Position numbers and translations under genes: made by a program
Assembly (NCBI GenBank): GCA_963663495.1
Contig: OY760427.1
Span: forward strand, 1,054,001-1,118,000
Length of the DNA: 64,000 bases
Direction of reading: 5' to 3'
Source of the DNA: G963663495 sp963663495
Lineage (GTDB): Bacteria > Bacteroidota > Rhodothermia > Rhodothermales > Bin80
Part shown: positions 8,996 through 18,237 of the stretch, one piece after another
How the letters are laid out: the number at the start of each line of letters is the position of its first letter
Position numbering within the stretch: the stretch's first letter is position 1
The notes under the pieces: generated by a model
Told to the model about the DNA's origin: nothing
The model's input: the letters and a program-made list of their open reading frames with translations, nothing else
Database searches by the model: none

Positions 8996-9510
8996 GATCA
9001 CACCGTAGCGAAGTCCCTGGCTGTCGTTGCCCGCCAGCACGAGTTGGACGGTGGTGAAGAGGGGCCGGATTAAGATCGGTCCCCGATTCGAGATGTCTGG
9101 CGGATGCCCTCGTTGACCGAGATTGTCGAACGCTTGAGTTCGATCACGCCGATGGCGATTCCGTTGACTTAGAGTACCTAGTCGGGCCGCTTTGTGTGCC
9201 CGCCCGCGCCCGTGACCTGCTCGGCGATGGCTAAGTGGTTGGCGGCCGGATCCTCCCGGTTGGTTTCGTACAGGGTCCTGGTCCTGCCACCGCCTAGTGC
9301 GGCGGCCTTCTTGTACTCGCGCATCGCCTTGGCGATCAGGACCGGAGCATGGCCTTCGCCGACGAGGAATGGCTCAAGGAGATGGGTCTTGAAGTTTCGG
9401 TCGTCGTCCCGATCCTGCCATTCGACGAGATACTCGTAGCCCAAGCGGCCCCGGGACAGCGCGATGACGCGCTGCTGGGTTTTGACCTTAAGGTTGCCGA
9501 TGGCCGCCAT
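8996..9510 (-). pseudogene. hsdR: Type I restriction subunit HsdR, N-terminal stump
   Basis: From ATG 9510 the reverse strand reads MAAIGNLKVKTQQRVIALSR, LGYEYLVEWQDR, LLEPFLVGEGHAPVLIAKAM, then VNGIAIGVIELKRSTISV and LAGNDSQGLRYGVIGT. These are the successive N-terminal blocks of HsdR, including the nuclease-domain motif (V)IELKR. Two Tyr codons in the stretch after KRPD have become TAG and TAA, there is at least one frameshift near 9085, and the frame ends at the group II intron fragment. The helicase part is absent. It follows the AlbA_2-type gene, the usual order hsdM-hsdS-AlbA_2-hsdR. Confidence 0.8.
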
Positions 9511-9539
9511 TGCACCATTCCCCTCAAGCTTCGCCGGTG

Positions 9540-10956
9540 TCACCGCAGCACCTCCCAATGTCCCGCCCTAACCGAGCTGACACGACGGATGACTCCAGCC
9601 GCTTTCAGGTTGTTCAGGTGGTACTTTACGCCGTCCGGCGAGAGGCCGACCCGCTCGGCAAGCGCCGTTCGGGTTAGCCTGGGCTCGGCCCGGAGGCAAT
9701 CCGCAATCCGGTCGCGGGTGGATTGCCGAGTAGTTTCGGCCGACTTCTGGGTAGTTTTCTGGCTAGTAGCGCTGCTCTTCCGGGTAGTAATGGGGGAAAT
9801 GGTTCCCGCCGCGTTACCGCGCGCTGCGGCGTTGGCGGCCTGATAGGTCCCCGAGAATGGGAACCGCACCCACAGGCCATCCCCGCCCGTGTTAAGCCGC
9901 CATGTCGGTGCGGGGTTGCCCGCCTCGCGACAGATGTCCACGATCCGACGGATGCCGCGCCCCCACGCCTCGATCATGCCCGCCCGGAAGAAGGTGTAGG
10001 CGATGCGCGGGTTGTGTGGTCTCGACGACATTTCCTCGGCAAGCAGGTCAGCCGTCCAATCGGGATTCAGGTGGGCCGCGTTCCAAATCGCGATCCGATC
10101 GTCACGGACCCGAATCTGAATCGTCGTGGGGCTCGCGTAGTCGCGGTGGATGACCGCGTTGATCACCGCCTCCCGCATCGCCTCGCGTGGGACGGGGAAC
10201 ATCTCAACCCGATAGACGCCATCATAGGAGACTAGTCCACGCGTGTATTTCGTGTACAGCAAGTCCATCGCCCGGTCCGCCTGCGCGAACAGGTCGCCCT
10301 CAATCTCGTCCTGAAACAGCAGTTCCGCCCCTCGGAAGTAGCTGATTTTGACAGGTGCGTCTGGCAGGAGCCGTCCAGGCGACGGATGGAAGAGAAGGAC
10401 CGCGGCCCTCTTCAGGTGCTCCCCGTCCCGCAGACTCAGGTTCTCAACGAGGCTCTCTATGGGCTCGCCGAGGGTCTCCGCCGGAAGCCGTCCGCTCACC
10501 ACCGCCCTGCGGCGGAATGCATTGACTACGCGGTGGTCAAGGTCCATGAGCCCGACGCCGCCCAGCGGCATGTCGTCCCATGTTCTTCCGTACCTCTCCA
10601 GCAGGAAGCGGCTCAGCGCGCCCCCCCCGCAGCACCTGCTTCGTGCTGCCGCTGCGGTAATGGAACTCCCCCTTATAACTGATCGGGTTCGGATGCGGCT
10701 TGACCGCGATTTCGAGGTACTCGCGGCCGGACGTTGATTTCAGGTTTACGTCCACCACGATGCCGAGCAGTGACTGCACCTTGCCGGGGATGTCTTCGAG
10801 CAGCCGGAGAACCGCGTTTACACCGACAACCTCGCCGCTGTCGTTCCTGCCGATCTCCAAGGTGCCGCCCTGCGTGTTGGCGAAGCCGCAGATCCATTTC
10901 AGATGTTCGTCCCGCCATGAGCGCTTCCACTCAACGTTCTAGGTCTCAGGCGCCAT
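9540..10956 (-). pseudogene. AlbA_2 domain ATP-binding/winged-helix protein of a type I R-M operon, doubly broken
   Basis: The frame starts at ATG 10956, overlapping the end of hsdS, reads MAPET, then a TAG where Gln is expected (10939-10941), then NVEWKRSWRDE, LKWICGFANTQGGTLEIG: the AlbA_2 (DUF5635-like) domain. At a run of eight G on the coding strand (10621-10628) the frame shifts by one; with seven G it would continue through RFLLERYGRTWDD, MREAVINAVIHRDY, AWGRGIRRIVD and a C-terminal winged helix (LTRTALAERVGLSPDGVKYH). Such proteins (COG2865) often sit between hsdS and hsdR. The role is unproven, possibly regulatory. The G8 run may be a switch, a mutation or a sequencing slip. Confidence 0.75.
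10621..10628 (+). repeat. Homopolymer C8 (G8 on coding strand) in the AlbA_2-type gene
   Basis: Eight C on the plus strand exactly at the frame break of the gene above. Seven would restore the downstream frame. Confidence 0.85.
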
Positions 10957-11998
10957 GGTACTCCCCCTCCAGTCCGTCGGGGATGGGCAGCCGGACGGCT
11001 CTAGCCAGAAGCTGCAATTTCATGCCCTGCTTGATCAAACCGTTCTTGACCAATCGGTGCTTCAGCGCGGCGATTTCAACCTCCATGTTGGAGAGAACGG
11101 TGGCGATGGCCAGCTGCTCAGTAGGAGGGAGGACTCGAAGCTCCGCAGTGGCGTTGTGGGCGCGCTTGGTGGTGTACACTTTCGTGCCTGCCACAAGCCG
11201 CTCGAGGTGGTCCCGGAATCGGGGACAGAACTGCAAGTACGCCTTGAAGCCATTGACGAGCACCGCGTTTCTGAACCTCACCGCGATGGTGTGCAGCCCA
11301 GATATGAGTTGATGACCCTCATTCCCCATAATCTCAACGGACTTTCCGACACCTCCGATATCCTCGGCAGCGTCAACGAACATGAGGTCTCCGTCTCTCA
11401 GCCGATCAAGCCTTTTGGCATGATCCTCCGCTAAGGTAGGCAAAGCCGTGGCCGCAGGGCCAAGATACACGCACTCGGACGTATGGATGTCTCCATAATG
11501 GAGGCACTTCACTCCACCGCTGGCTTTGCCGCTGGGAGAGAGAAAAGAGCGTGGGAAACTACCATGGCGGAGGAATCGGAGGTGATGCCCCAGCACCCTC
11601 GTTTCCCACACCCTCTTGAAACCCGGCAACCGGGTCCTACCGGTCAGTAGCTGCTGCGTCGCGGCCCGCTTGATCGCTTGCTTCCTTGAGATCAGTGCCC
11701 CCAGCGACCTGATTAGGGCGTCTACGTCCATGAGGATGGCGGAGAAGGCCCTCTGCTCACGGAGGGGAGGGAGAACGACTTCTACGGCTCTCAGAATCTG
11801 GGTATTCAGCGACGCCATAGGCTGACCAACGGCAACACTATGGACTCGTTTCGTGAACGACTCTGTATGAAGGTTATAGTTGAGGTAGCGTGCAGATATG
11901 AATTGCGCCGATGATCTGCGAACCCGGAGCAAGCGGCCCGAAAAGAGCCACCTATCCTCGTATTCGTTGACTAAAGAGTTGCGATCAACGGAGCCCAC
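10946..11998 (-). CDS. hsdS: Type I R-M specificity subunit HsdS, N-terminally truncated
   Basis: 350 residues from GTG 11998. It begins inside the first target-recognition domain (FISARYLNYNLHTESF), then shows the first conserved helix (LPPLREQRAFSAILMDVDAL), a full second recognition domain and the second helix (LPPTEQLAIATVLSNMEVEI). Normal HsdS has about 400-450 residues with a complete first recognition domain, so roughly the first 60-100 residues are missing. No hsdM is present upstream; instead the gene abuts a palindrome and the type III-like res gene. The protein could fold but would have only one complete recognition domain and no partner encoded here. Confidence 0.8.
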   Translation of the reverse strand: MGSVDRNSLVNEYEDRWLFSGRLLRVRRSSAQFISARYLNYNLHTESFTKRVHSVAVGQPMASLNTQILRAVEVVLPPLREQRAFSAILMDVDALIRSLGALISRKQAIKRAATQQLLTGRTRLPGFKRVWETRVLGHHLRFLRHGSFPRSFLSPSGKASGGVKCLHYGDIHTSECVYLGPAATALPTLAEDHAKRLDRLRDGDLMFVDAAEDIGGVGKSVEIMGNEGHQLISGLHTIAVRFRNAVLVNGFKAYLQFCPRFRDHLERLVAGTKVYTTKRAHNATAELRVLPPTEQLAIATVLSNMEVEIAALKHRLVKNGLIKQGMKLQLLARAVRLPIPDGLEGEYHGA

Positions 11999-12017
11999 TC
12001 AGCTGAACACGATGTTT

Positions 12018-12060
12018 CTGGCACCATGCGGGGGCATTTCTTGCCCCCGCATGGTGCCAG
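12018..12060. repeat. Perfect 19-base inverted repeat with 5-base loop
   Basis: Arms 12018-12036 and 12042-12060 (CTGGCACCATGCGGGGGCA and its exact reverse complement) around the loop TTTCT. No T-run follows on either strand, so it is not a classical intrinsic terminator. It lies exactly between res and the truncated hsdS, at the presumed junction of two R-M systems. Confidence 0.85.
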
Positions 12061-12166
12061 CGCCGCCCCGCCTTAAGTGCCCACGGGCTGCCGGAAGTAC
12101 CGAGACCTTGAGGATCAAGAATGCTCTGGACCCGCGTGGAGGTCCGCCCGAGTCCGCCCGGCCGTG

Positions 12167-14971
12167 TCAGCCATCAGCCCGAGAGTGGCGTGCGAGGATG
12201 CCGTGGATTTCGCCGGGATTCAGGGCGATATCCCAAAGCCAGCGCCCAAATCCGCCATGCGCGTTGACCGCCTTAACCCATTCGGCGAGGTACCTGCGCT
12301 TGGTCCGGTCCTGATCGCTGTCCCGGCCCTTCGTTTCAAGCACCAGCATATCGCCCGACTTGAGCCGGATGAGGAAGTCGGGACGGTACTTCCGCACCAC
12401 GCCCCGATGGACGTAGAATACCTCGAAGCCGAGATGATCGTTCTTCACCCACATGGCCACCTCGGGGGCGTGGTCCAAAGCGAAGGCGTCGGACGCCTCC
12501 CAAGTGCTGTCAAAGACGCAGAAATTGATGTGGCTCCGTGCGGTCGCCGCGCATGGTTTGCCCGTAAACCAAGTGCGCATGTCGCCGGTGGCCAGGATTG
12601 GCTGGTCCCGGTTGAAGACAGGTTCGATCTTGGCGGCGTTCTCGTGTCGAATGGCTTCCCAGATGTGCTGGACCACCGTGGTCATGTTTAGCGTAATGAC
12701 GAGCCGCCGCTGGAGATCGTTGGTACCGAAGGGTTCCGGGGTGACGACGATCGTGCCGGATCGCAGGAAGCTCTCGACGAGCCGGACGAGCTGCGCAAGC
12801 AGGAACATCCGGTCCCCCGGCCAGCTCTCCCGCATCTGGTCGTACACGTCCCGTGCCGTCTCAAAAACCACCTTCTGGGTGCGAAATTCGCGGGCGAGGT
12901 CTTCAAGGTCTATGGAGTCAATCTTGGTGATGTCCGGCTTACCGTCAATCGTGGGGGCGACCTCCGCAAGTCGGGCAGTCTTAGCTGCATCAAGGTTCAG
13001 CGGCTCCACTTGGTCCATGTTGAGGAATAGGCGCGGGCGGTAGGCGTGATCAACGCGCACGACATTGGGCCAAGAGATCGAGAAGTCCGCTTTGTCCGCG
13101 ACCGGCTCAATGGCGGTCTTGGGTTCCGGTGGCGGATGTGGGCCATCCTTGCGGCCCTCGTGGGGCAGGAAGGTGAAGGGCACGCCAAAGACGTTGACGT
13201 GTTCCGGCTCGAACAGGCCCGTCTTCGGGTTCACATCGTACGATGTGCGGCGAAGGCCGCGCCCCACTACCTGCTCGCACAGAAGCTGGCTGGTGAACGC
13301 TCGGAGGCCCATGATGTGGGTCACGGTCTTGGCGTCCCATCCCTCCGACAGCATCCCGACCGAAATCACGTTCTGAATCTGCTCGCCAGCGCGTCCTGGG
13401 CGGCCCACTGTGTCTACCTTCCGACGCAACAGTTCGGCCCGCTGGTTTCTGGTGAACTTGCGGCCGCCGCTGGACGCAGCAGGTCCCGCATCTTCGGTCC
13501 CGATCTCGGCGATCGGTTCCTCTGACGCCTCGGCCTTAGCCAATACCTTTGAGTCTATGTGCAGCGTTCGCTCCGGGTCGCATAGCTCGTCGATTCGGAT
13601 CCGCTTGCGATCGAACGCGTGCTTGATTCGGGCGGCCGTCTCGGTTCGGTTGGCGACGGTGATCATCACAGGAGGGGTGGCTGCACCCTTCTTCATCCAA
13701 TCCTTGGCGGTCTCGCGCCAGTCGTAGCCGAGCAGGTAGTAGCCATTCGTAACCAGGTCCGGCAACGGTTCCTCCGGCTTAGCTGGACGGTTCAGGTCGT
13801 CCTTAACCTCGCGGTCCTGGTAGATGTGGTGGAGGCGTGATTTGTAGGTTTTGGCGTCGGGGACCGCGTCGTCGCGGATCACTACCCTCGGCGTCTTCAC
13901 GAGGCCTGACTCAATTGCGTCGTTCAAGCCGAAGTCGCTGACGATCCATCCGAACAGCGCTTCCTCGGAACCTCGCTTGCCCGATGGCACGAACGGCGTT
14001 GCGGAAAAATCGTAGCAGGTGAGAACGCCGCGCGCGCGGTGGATACGATCCAATCCGTCCACCCACTTGGTGGCTTCCTTGATGGTGCTCTTCAGGACCC
14101 CCTTTACCATGGCGCCTGCCGGAACCCGCCATGCATGATGCGCTTCGTCGTTGATGACTAGCAGGTTACGCGCGCCCGCCATGCCGCCGAGCACTTCCCG
14201 GACATAAGCTGCATCGCTCTTGGTGCCGCGCTTGTCAACGCCGCGCTTCTTGGCGATTCGTTCCTCCGTCTCCCAATTGAGCGCGTGCCAGTTGCGGATC
14301 ACGACTTTGCCCCGACGTAGCTTGTCCCGCAGCGCCGGAGGTACGACGCGGAATTCCTCATAATAGTTGTCGGGGTGGGAAGGCTTGAGAACGGCCAAGC
14401 GGCTTCGCACGGTAAGGCCCGGAGCCACCACAAGGATGTTCTTTGCGAATCGGACATCGCGGGGGTTCGCGATCTTGTTGAGGACGTGCCAAGCGATGAC
14501 CATGGCCATAACGACGGTCTTGCCCGATCCTGTCGCCATCTTGGCGCATAGCCGCTTGAGCGCGCCGCCATCGGACGGGATGTTGATGCCCACCCGTTCG
14601 CTCGGCGGGGCCTCGGCCAGATAGATGAGTGTTTCGGCCGCCTCAAGCTGGCAGAAGAAGAACCGGCGGCTATCAAACTCCTCGGGATCGTGCCAGTGCG
14701 ACAGAAGCCGTTTCGTGATCCCCGTCACGCCGGGATGTCCACTCTTTCTCCACGCCTTGATACGCTTCCGTATCCGGTTGACGAGCGGAATCTCGCGGAA
14801 CACGCCGGGGTCGTCGAACGCGGCGGCATCTCCGGACGCTACCACATACCCAGCAGGCCTCCGGCCCTCGTCAAGATTGAACAGGCGCGTCTTCCTGTCG
14901 TATCGCCAGTGCCGCGTAGGCTCTTCGTACGGCGAATTGACGATCAGGTGGTCGATGGTCGCGCTGGGCAC
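12167..14971 (-). CDS. res: Type III-like restriction enzyme (Res): DEAD/DEAH helicase with C-terminal nuclease
   Basis: 934 residues from GTG 14971, which overlaps the hepT stop by one base (TAGTG). Walker A is ATGSGKT at 146-152 and the DEAH box is at 275-278. Motif VI-like EQVVGRGLRR occurs at about 580. Near the C-terminus PD at 864-865 and LETKG at 878-882 form a PD-(D/E)xK nuclease site. It resembles the restriction family that public annotation calls BPTD_3080, found beside beta-class methyltransferases such as the one here. It should cut unmodified DNA using ATP-driven translocation, with specificity supplied by Mod. The frame is intact. The operon mod-mntA-hepT-res is continuous with overlapping stops and starts. 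Confidence 0.88.
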   Translation of the reverse strand: MPSATIDHLIVNSPYEEPTRHWRYDRKTRLFNLDEGRRPAGYVVASGDAAAFDDPGVFREIPLVNRIRKRIKAWRKSGHPGVTGITKRLLSHWHDPEEFDSRRFFFCQLEAAETLIYLAEAPPSERVGINIPSDGGALKRLCAKMATGSGKTVVMAMVIAWHVLNKIANPRDVRFAKNILVVAPGLTVRSRLAVLKPSHPDNYYEEFRVVPPALRDKLRRGKVVIRNWHALNWETEERIAKKRGVDKRGTKSDAAYVREVLGGMAGARNLLVINDEAHHAWRVPAGAMVKGVLKSTIKEATKWVDGLDRIHRARGVLTCYDFSATPFVPSGKRGSEEALFGWIVSDFGLNDAIESGLVKTPRVVIRDDAVPDAKTYKSRLHHIYQDREVKDDLNRPAKPEEPLPDLVTNGYYLLGYDWRETAKDWMKKGAATPPVMITVANRTETAARIKHAFDRKRIRIDELCDPERTLHIDSKVLAKAEASEEPIAEIGTEDAGPAASSGGRKFTRNQRAELLRRKVDTVGRPGRAGEQIQNVISVGMLSEGWDAKTVTHIMGLRAFTSQLLCEQVVGRGLRRTSYDVNPKTGLFEPEHVNVFGVPFTFLPHEGRKDGPHPPPEPKTAIEPVADKADFSISWPNVVRVDHAYRPRLFLNMDQVEPLNLDAAKTARLAEVAPTIDGKPDITKIDSIDLEDLAREFRTQKVVFETARDVYDQMRESWPGDRMFLLAQLVRLVESFLRSGTIVVTPEPFGTNDLQRRLVITLNMTTVVQHIWEAIRHENAAKIEPVFNRDQPILATGDMRTWFTGKPCAATARSHINFCVFDSTWEASDAFALDHAPEVAMWVKNDHLGFEVFYVHRGVVRKYRPDFLIRLKSGDMLVLETKGRDSDQDRTKRRYLAEWVKAVNAHGGFGRWLWDIALNPGEIHGILARHSRADG

Positions 14972-15315
14972 TATCCGGTCTCCGGAGGAACCAGCGGCTG
15001 CAATCGGGCGATCAGATCCGGCAGGTCGTGGCGAACCGTATCCCAGACGAGCGGAAGGTCAATGTCGAAGTAGACATGCACGAGGCGATTGCGCATGCCG
15101 ACGATCTCCCGCCACGGGATGGCCGGGCTCGCCCGCCTCGCGTCTTCGCTCACCTGCGCGGCGGCCTCGCCGACGATTTCCACCGCCTTGAGAACCGACA
15201 GCTGCGTCCGCCGATCCCGCACGAAGTCATCGAACGACATGTCTTTAGTGAATGACAACGCATCGCGCGCGGAGAGCAGCATGTCGAGCAGATACGCGGA
15301 GTCGTCACGGAGCAT
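14971..15315 (-). CDS. hepT: HepT-like HEPN-domain RNase toxin (DUF86)
   Basis: 114 residues from ATG 15315 (a longer frame upstream is not needed). The helical HEPN domain carries the R-x4-H-x-Y motif (RNRLVHVY, Arg75, His80, Tyr82), the catalytic signature of HepT RNases. It begins inside the end of mntA (11-base overlap) and ends in a one-base overlap with res. In known pairs, MntA-type nucleotidyltransferases AMPylate the Tyr of this motif and silence the toxin. Here the pair lies inside an R-M operon, suggesting a back-up that kills or halts the cell if the R-M system is lost or inhibited; that role is inference. Confidence 0.88.
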   Translation of the reverse strand: MLRDDSAYLLDMLLSARDALSFTKDMSFDDFVRDRRTQLSVLKAVEIVGEAAAQVSEDARRASPAIPWREIVGMRNRLVHVYFDIDLPLVWDTVRHDLPDLIARLQPLVPPETG

Positions 15316-15667
15316 AGACCACCTGCGCGGATTCCAGGATCGCCTTCCGGCGAATGTAGTTCCGGCTCTCCTCAACGGCGGCTCGGCTCACCAAATCGAC
15401 CCTGCGGGCGAACAGATCGGCCAGTTCCCCCTGCATCTTGGCCATGCCGAACAGGCCCGGAGTCCGTTTTGACCTGAACCGGATCAACACGTCGATGTCG
15501 CTGTCAGGGTCGAAGTCTTCGCGAAGCACGGAACCAAACAGCGACAGTTCCCCCACCTGCCAACGGTCGCAGAACGCCTTGATGGCGCTCATGGACACGC
15601 CGATTCGGGCCGCCAGCCGCTCGCGCTCATTAACGGCTCCGGTTGCTGATCGCGCGGAGACACCCAT
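15305..15667 (-). CDS. mntA: MntA-like minimal nucleotidyltransferase antitoxin
   Basis: 120 residues. The nucleotidyltransferase signature GS-x10-D-x-D is complete: Gly45-Ser46 and Asp57-Ile-Asp59, within LSLFGSVLRED. Length and fold fit MNT-domain proteins that pair with HEPN toxins. Its ATG (15667) overlaps the mod stop in TAATG, so translation is coupled to the methyltransferase; it overlaps hepT by 11 bases. Expected role: AMPylation and neutralisation of HepT. The N-terminal ~25 residues (ahead of VSMSAIKAFCDRW) may belong to an upstream start chosen by coupling; an internal Met26 is an alternative start. Confidence 0.87.
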   Translation of the reverse strand: MGVSARSATGAVNERERLAARIGVSMSAIKAFCDRWQVGELSLFGSVLREDFDPDSDIDVLIRFRSKRTPGLFGMAKMQGELADLFARRVDLVSRAAVEESRNYIRRKAILESAQVVYAP

Positions 15668-18237
15668 TACCCCAACTCCACGATCTTGAGGCTCTCAACG
15701 CCCCGGTCGTCTACGATCTTGACCGCCGCGCGCAAGTGCTCGCCTGACTCGAACGGGAGCGAGACGGAACCACGGTAAGCCGCCATTCGCGTCTCGTCAA
15801 TCTCCGCCTTGAGACTCTTTGCAAGCTTGGACCACCCATCCCTGGCACCGGCCATCGGAAAGAACACTTGGCGCGGGAACAGGCTGCGTCCGTCGTAGTC
15901 GGGATCCAACATCCAGAGTGCGATCCTGTCGGCGTTGCCGGACTCGACATTCCCGGTCTTCGTGTTGTAGTAGTCGAAGCCCCGCACCGAGACGGCGAAC
16001 TTTCCTTTGTCCTTCCCCTCGGATATGCGTTGGAGCGCCACGTCGGGTTGGCCGATGAGCCAGAAGCTCTCGTTACCAGCCCGCTTCTTCTTGAGGTCGT
16101 CGGTCAGCAGGTCCGCGTTCATCTGGGCCTTGAGTAACGTCACGCCGGGCCAGCTTGTCTCGTCAATGTCCTTGGACGCCTCGGGGTCGAACTGGAAGGC
16201 GGCGAAGACGATAATTGTCGGTCGTGGAACCAGTAGCGACGCCTCTTCAATCGCACGCGCCACTTGTCGTTGCTCCATGGGCGCGTGATCCGGACCGAAA
16301 GACACCACCGCCCGAGCGCCAGTCGCAGAGTCTTGCATCCCCGGGTATGATCCCTCGCTGGGTTTCGTTTCGCCCTCGGCGTGAAGGTGCCTCTGGCCGG
16401 GCAGCGGCTCCAGCCGCACGAACCCAATGCGCTGGCCGCTCTTGCCCCGAATGCCGGTCTTAAGAAGCTCGTCGCGCCAGTCTCCTTGCCGGATTGTGGG
16501 CCCCGACCGGGCCACCGATGCATCAGCCGGGATTGGCTCCCGATCGGTCACTTCGTCAAGGGGGAGAACGGTAGGCGCGGGAACGGCCTCAACCGTGAAC
16601 GGACCGGTGACGCGAGCCTTCGAGCGGTCGGGTCGGGCCTGGTCGTAGAGAACGACTTCAGCAGGCGGCTCATCGTATGCGAGAGTCCTCGGCGATACCT
16701 TGGGGACGCGGTTGTAGTGGAACCCGCCCGCAACACCCTCATCGGGCCGAGCTAAGTCGTAGTAGTCGAAGTTCGCTGTCATGAGGCGCTGCCTGGCGAG
16801 GGTGGTCGCCACGCGCGACGTGTCGCAGGTGATCCAGCGCCTCCCCCATTGCTCGGCGACAAAAGCGGTGGTTCCGCTGCCGCAGGTCGGATCGAAGACG
16901 AGATCGCCCGGGTCCGTCGTCATCAGAATGCAGCGCTGGATGACTTTGGTGGCAGTTTCCACCACATAGCGCTTGCCGGTAGGTGACATTTGGTCGCCCC
17001 AGATGTTATTGATCCGGCGACCAGGGACCTCGCTTTCGTACTTCTTCCAGCGGAGCGAAGTTCGCTCTTCAAGGGCCTCCAGCCGATTGAGCTCGGCCAG
17101 CCGGTCCATGCCCTCCTTGGAGACGCCCCATTGTCGTGCGCTACCACACCGGAATACGCGACCGTCGTACTCGTAGGGCTCGGAGCGTCCAGTCGTTGAA
17201 ACTCCTTGGGAGGTTAGGTCTGTCCGCTGATAGATCCGCGCGTCTGCTGGAAGGTAGTTGGTTGGGTCGAATCGTTCTTCTAGCGTCGGCTTCCGGCATT
17301 CGCCGTCTGGCAGTTCCACCATCGCGTGCCAACTGAAGAACTTGATAACCTCTCGTCGCGTGAGCGGCTCGTATAACTGCCGGTACTTAGCCTGTTTCCG
17401 GTCCTTAGCATACCAGAGGAGGTAGTCTGCCACCTGTGGCAGCGTGTTGGCGGAGCTTCCACTTGTGGTGGCGTAGGAGATCGTCGCCAGCCGGTTTTCT
17501 GCGCCGAAAACCTCGTCCAAAAGCATTCCAACACGATAAACATTTTCTTTGCCGATCTGCACGAAGCAGCTTCCGCCCCCGTGGAGAAGGTCGTGGGCCA
17601 AGAGCAGGCGGTCTCGCAGATATGAGAGATAGGAATGAATGCCGAGTTCCCAAGTATCCCGGAACGCCCGAATCTGCTCCGGTTCAGTCGTCAGGTCTGC
17701 ATCCTTGCCATCGGTCACTTCGCGCCCGTTCACGAAAGGCTGGAAGTTGGAGCCGTACCGGATGCCGTAGGGAGGGTCCATGTAGACCATCTGGACCTGT
17801 CCGGCGAGACCCTCCTTCTCAATCAGGCTGTTCATGACCAGAAGGCTGTCGCCCGCTATCAAACGGTTGGTCCAGTTATGCCGGTGGCGGTAGAACTCAA
17901 TGGCTTGGCGGAGCGGCGGGTTTTCCTCCGGTGTGTCAAACAGCGATCCCTGGTATGTCTTGCTCCGAGCCTTTCGTACAGCCGTAATGATCGTTCGAGG
18001 GTCAATCCTTTCGTGAACATGCAGCGACACCGTTGGCACCTCGAATGAAGAGTGCTCGGCCTTGCCGCACCAGGAGAGATGTGGATCAAGATGCGGATCA
18101 TGGGCATAGGACTTGTCGGCCGCGTCCCGGTCGGTTCCTGGGGTGACCAAGCCCACGGGTGGGTTGTTCACCCGCTCCTTGTCGGGATGCTCGTACGTGG
18201 AGATGTTTTGCCCGGATTTGCTTTTTTGTCGCGCCAT
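15667..18237 (-). CDS. mod: Type III-like DNA methyltransferase (Mod), beta class
   Basis: 856 residues from ATG 18237 (MARQKSKSGQN); an upstream ATG at 18261 is possible but adds residues with no family look. The catalytic motif DPPY (in VYMDPPYGIRYGS, about residue 155) precedes the AdoMet-binding motif FDPTCGSGTTA (about 455), the beta-class order of type III Mod enzymes that make N6-methyladenine or N4-methylcytosine. The C-terminal ~350 residues hold target recognition and complex-forming parts. Mod protects host DNA and gives specificity to Res, three genes downstream. The operon starts here; the 350 bases upstream separate it from the STAND gene. Confidence 0.9.
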   Translation of the reverse strand: MARQKSKSGQNISTYEHPDKERVNNPPVGLVTPGTDRDAADKSYAHDPHLDPHLSWCGKAEHSSFEVPTVSLHVHERIDPRTIITAVRKARSKTYQGSLFDTPEENPPLRQAIEFYRHRHNWTNRLIAGDSLLVMNSLIEKEGLAGQVQMVYMDPPYGIRYGSNFQPFVNGREVTDGKDADLTTEPEQIRAFRDTWELGIHSYLSYLRDRLLLAHDLLHGGGSCFVQIGKENVYRVGMLLDEVFGAENRLATISYATTSGSSANTLPQVADYLLWYAKDRKQAKYRQLYEPLTRREVIKFFSWHAMVELPDGECRKPTLEERFDPTNYLPADARIYQRTDLTSQGVSTTGRSEPYEYDGRVFRCGSARQWGVSKEGMDRLAELNRLEALEERTSLRWKKYESEVPGRRINNIWGDQMSPTGKRYVVETATKVIQRCILMTTDPGDLVFDPTCGSGTTAFVAEQWGRRWITCDTSRVATTLARQRLMTANFDYYDLARPDEGVAGGFHYNRVPKVSPRTLAYDEPPAEVVLYDQARPDRSKARVTGPFTVEAVPAPTVLPLDEVTDREPIPADASVARSGPTIRQGDWRDELLKTGIRGKSGQRIGFVRLEPLPGQRHLHAEGETKPSEGSYPGMQDSATGARAVVSFGPDHAPMEQRQVARAIEEASLLVPRPTIIVFAAFQFDPEASKDIDETSWPGVTLLKAQMNADLLTDDLKKKRAGNESFWLIGQPDVALQRISEGKDKGKFAVSVRGFDYYNTKTGNVESGNADRIALWMLDPDYDGRSLFPRQVFFPMAGARDGWSKLAKSLKAEIDETRMAAYRGSVSLPFESGEHLRAAVKIVDDRGVESLKIVELG

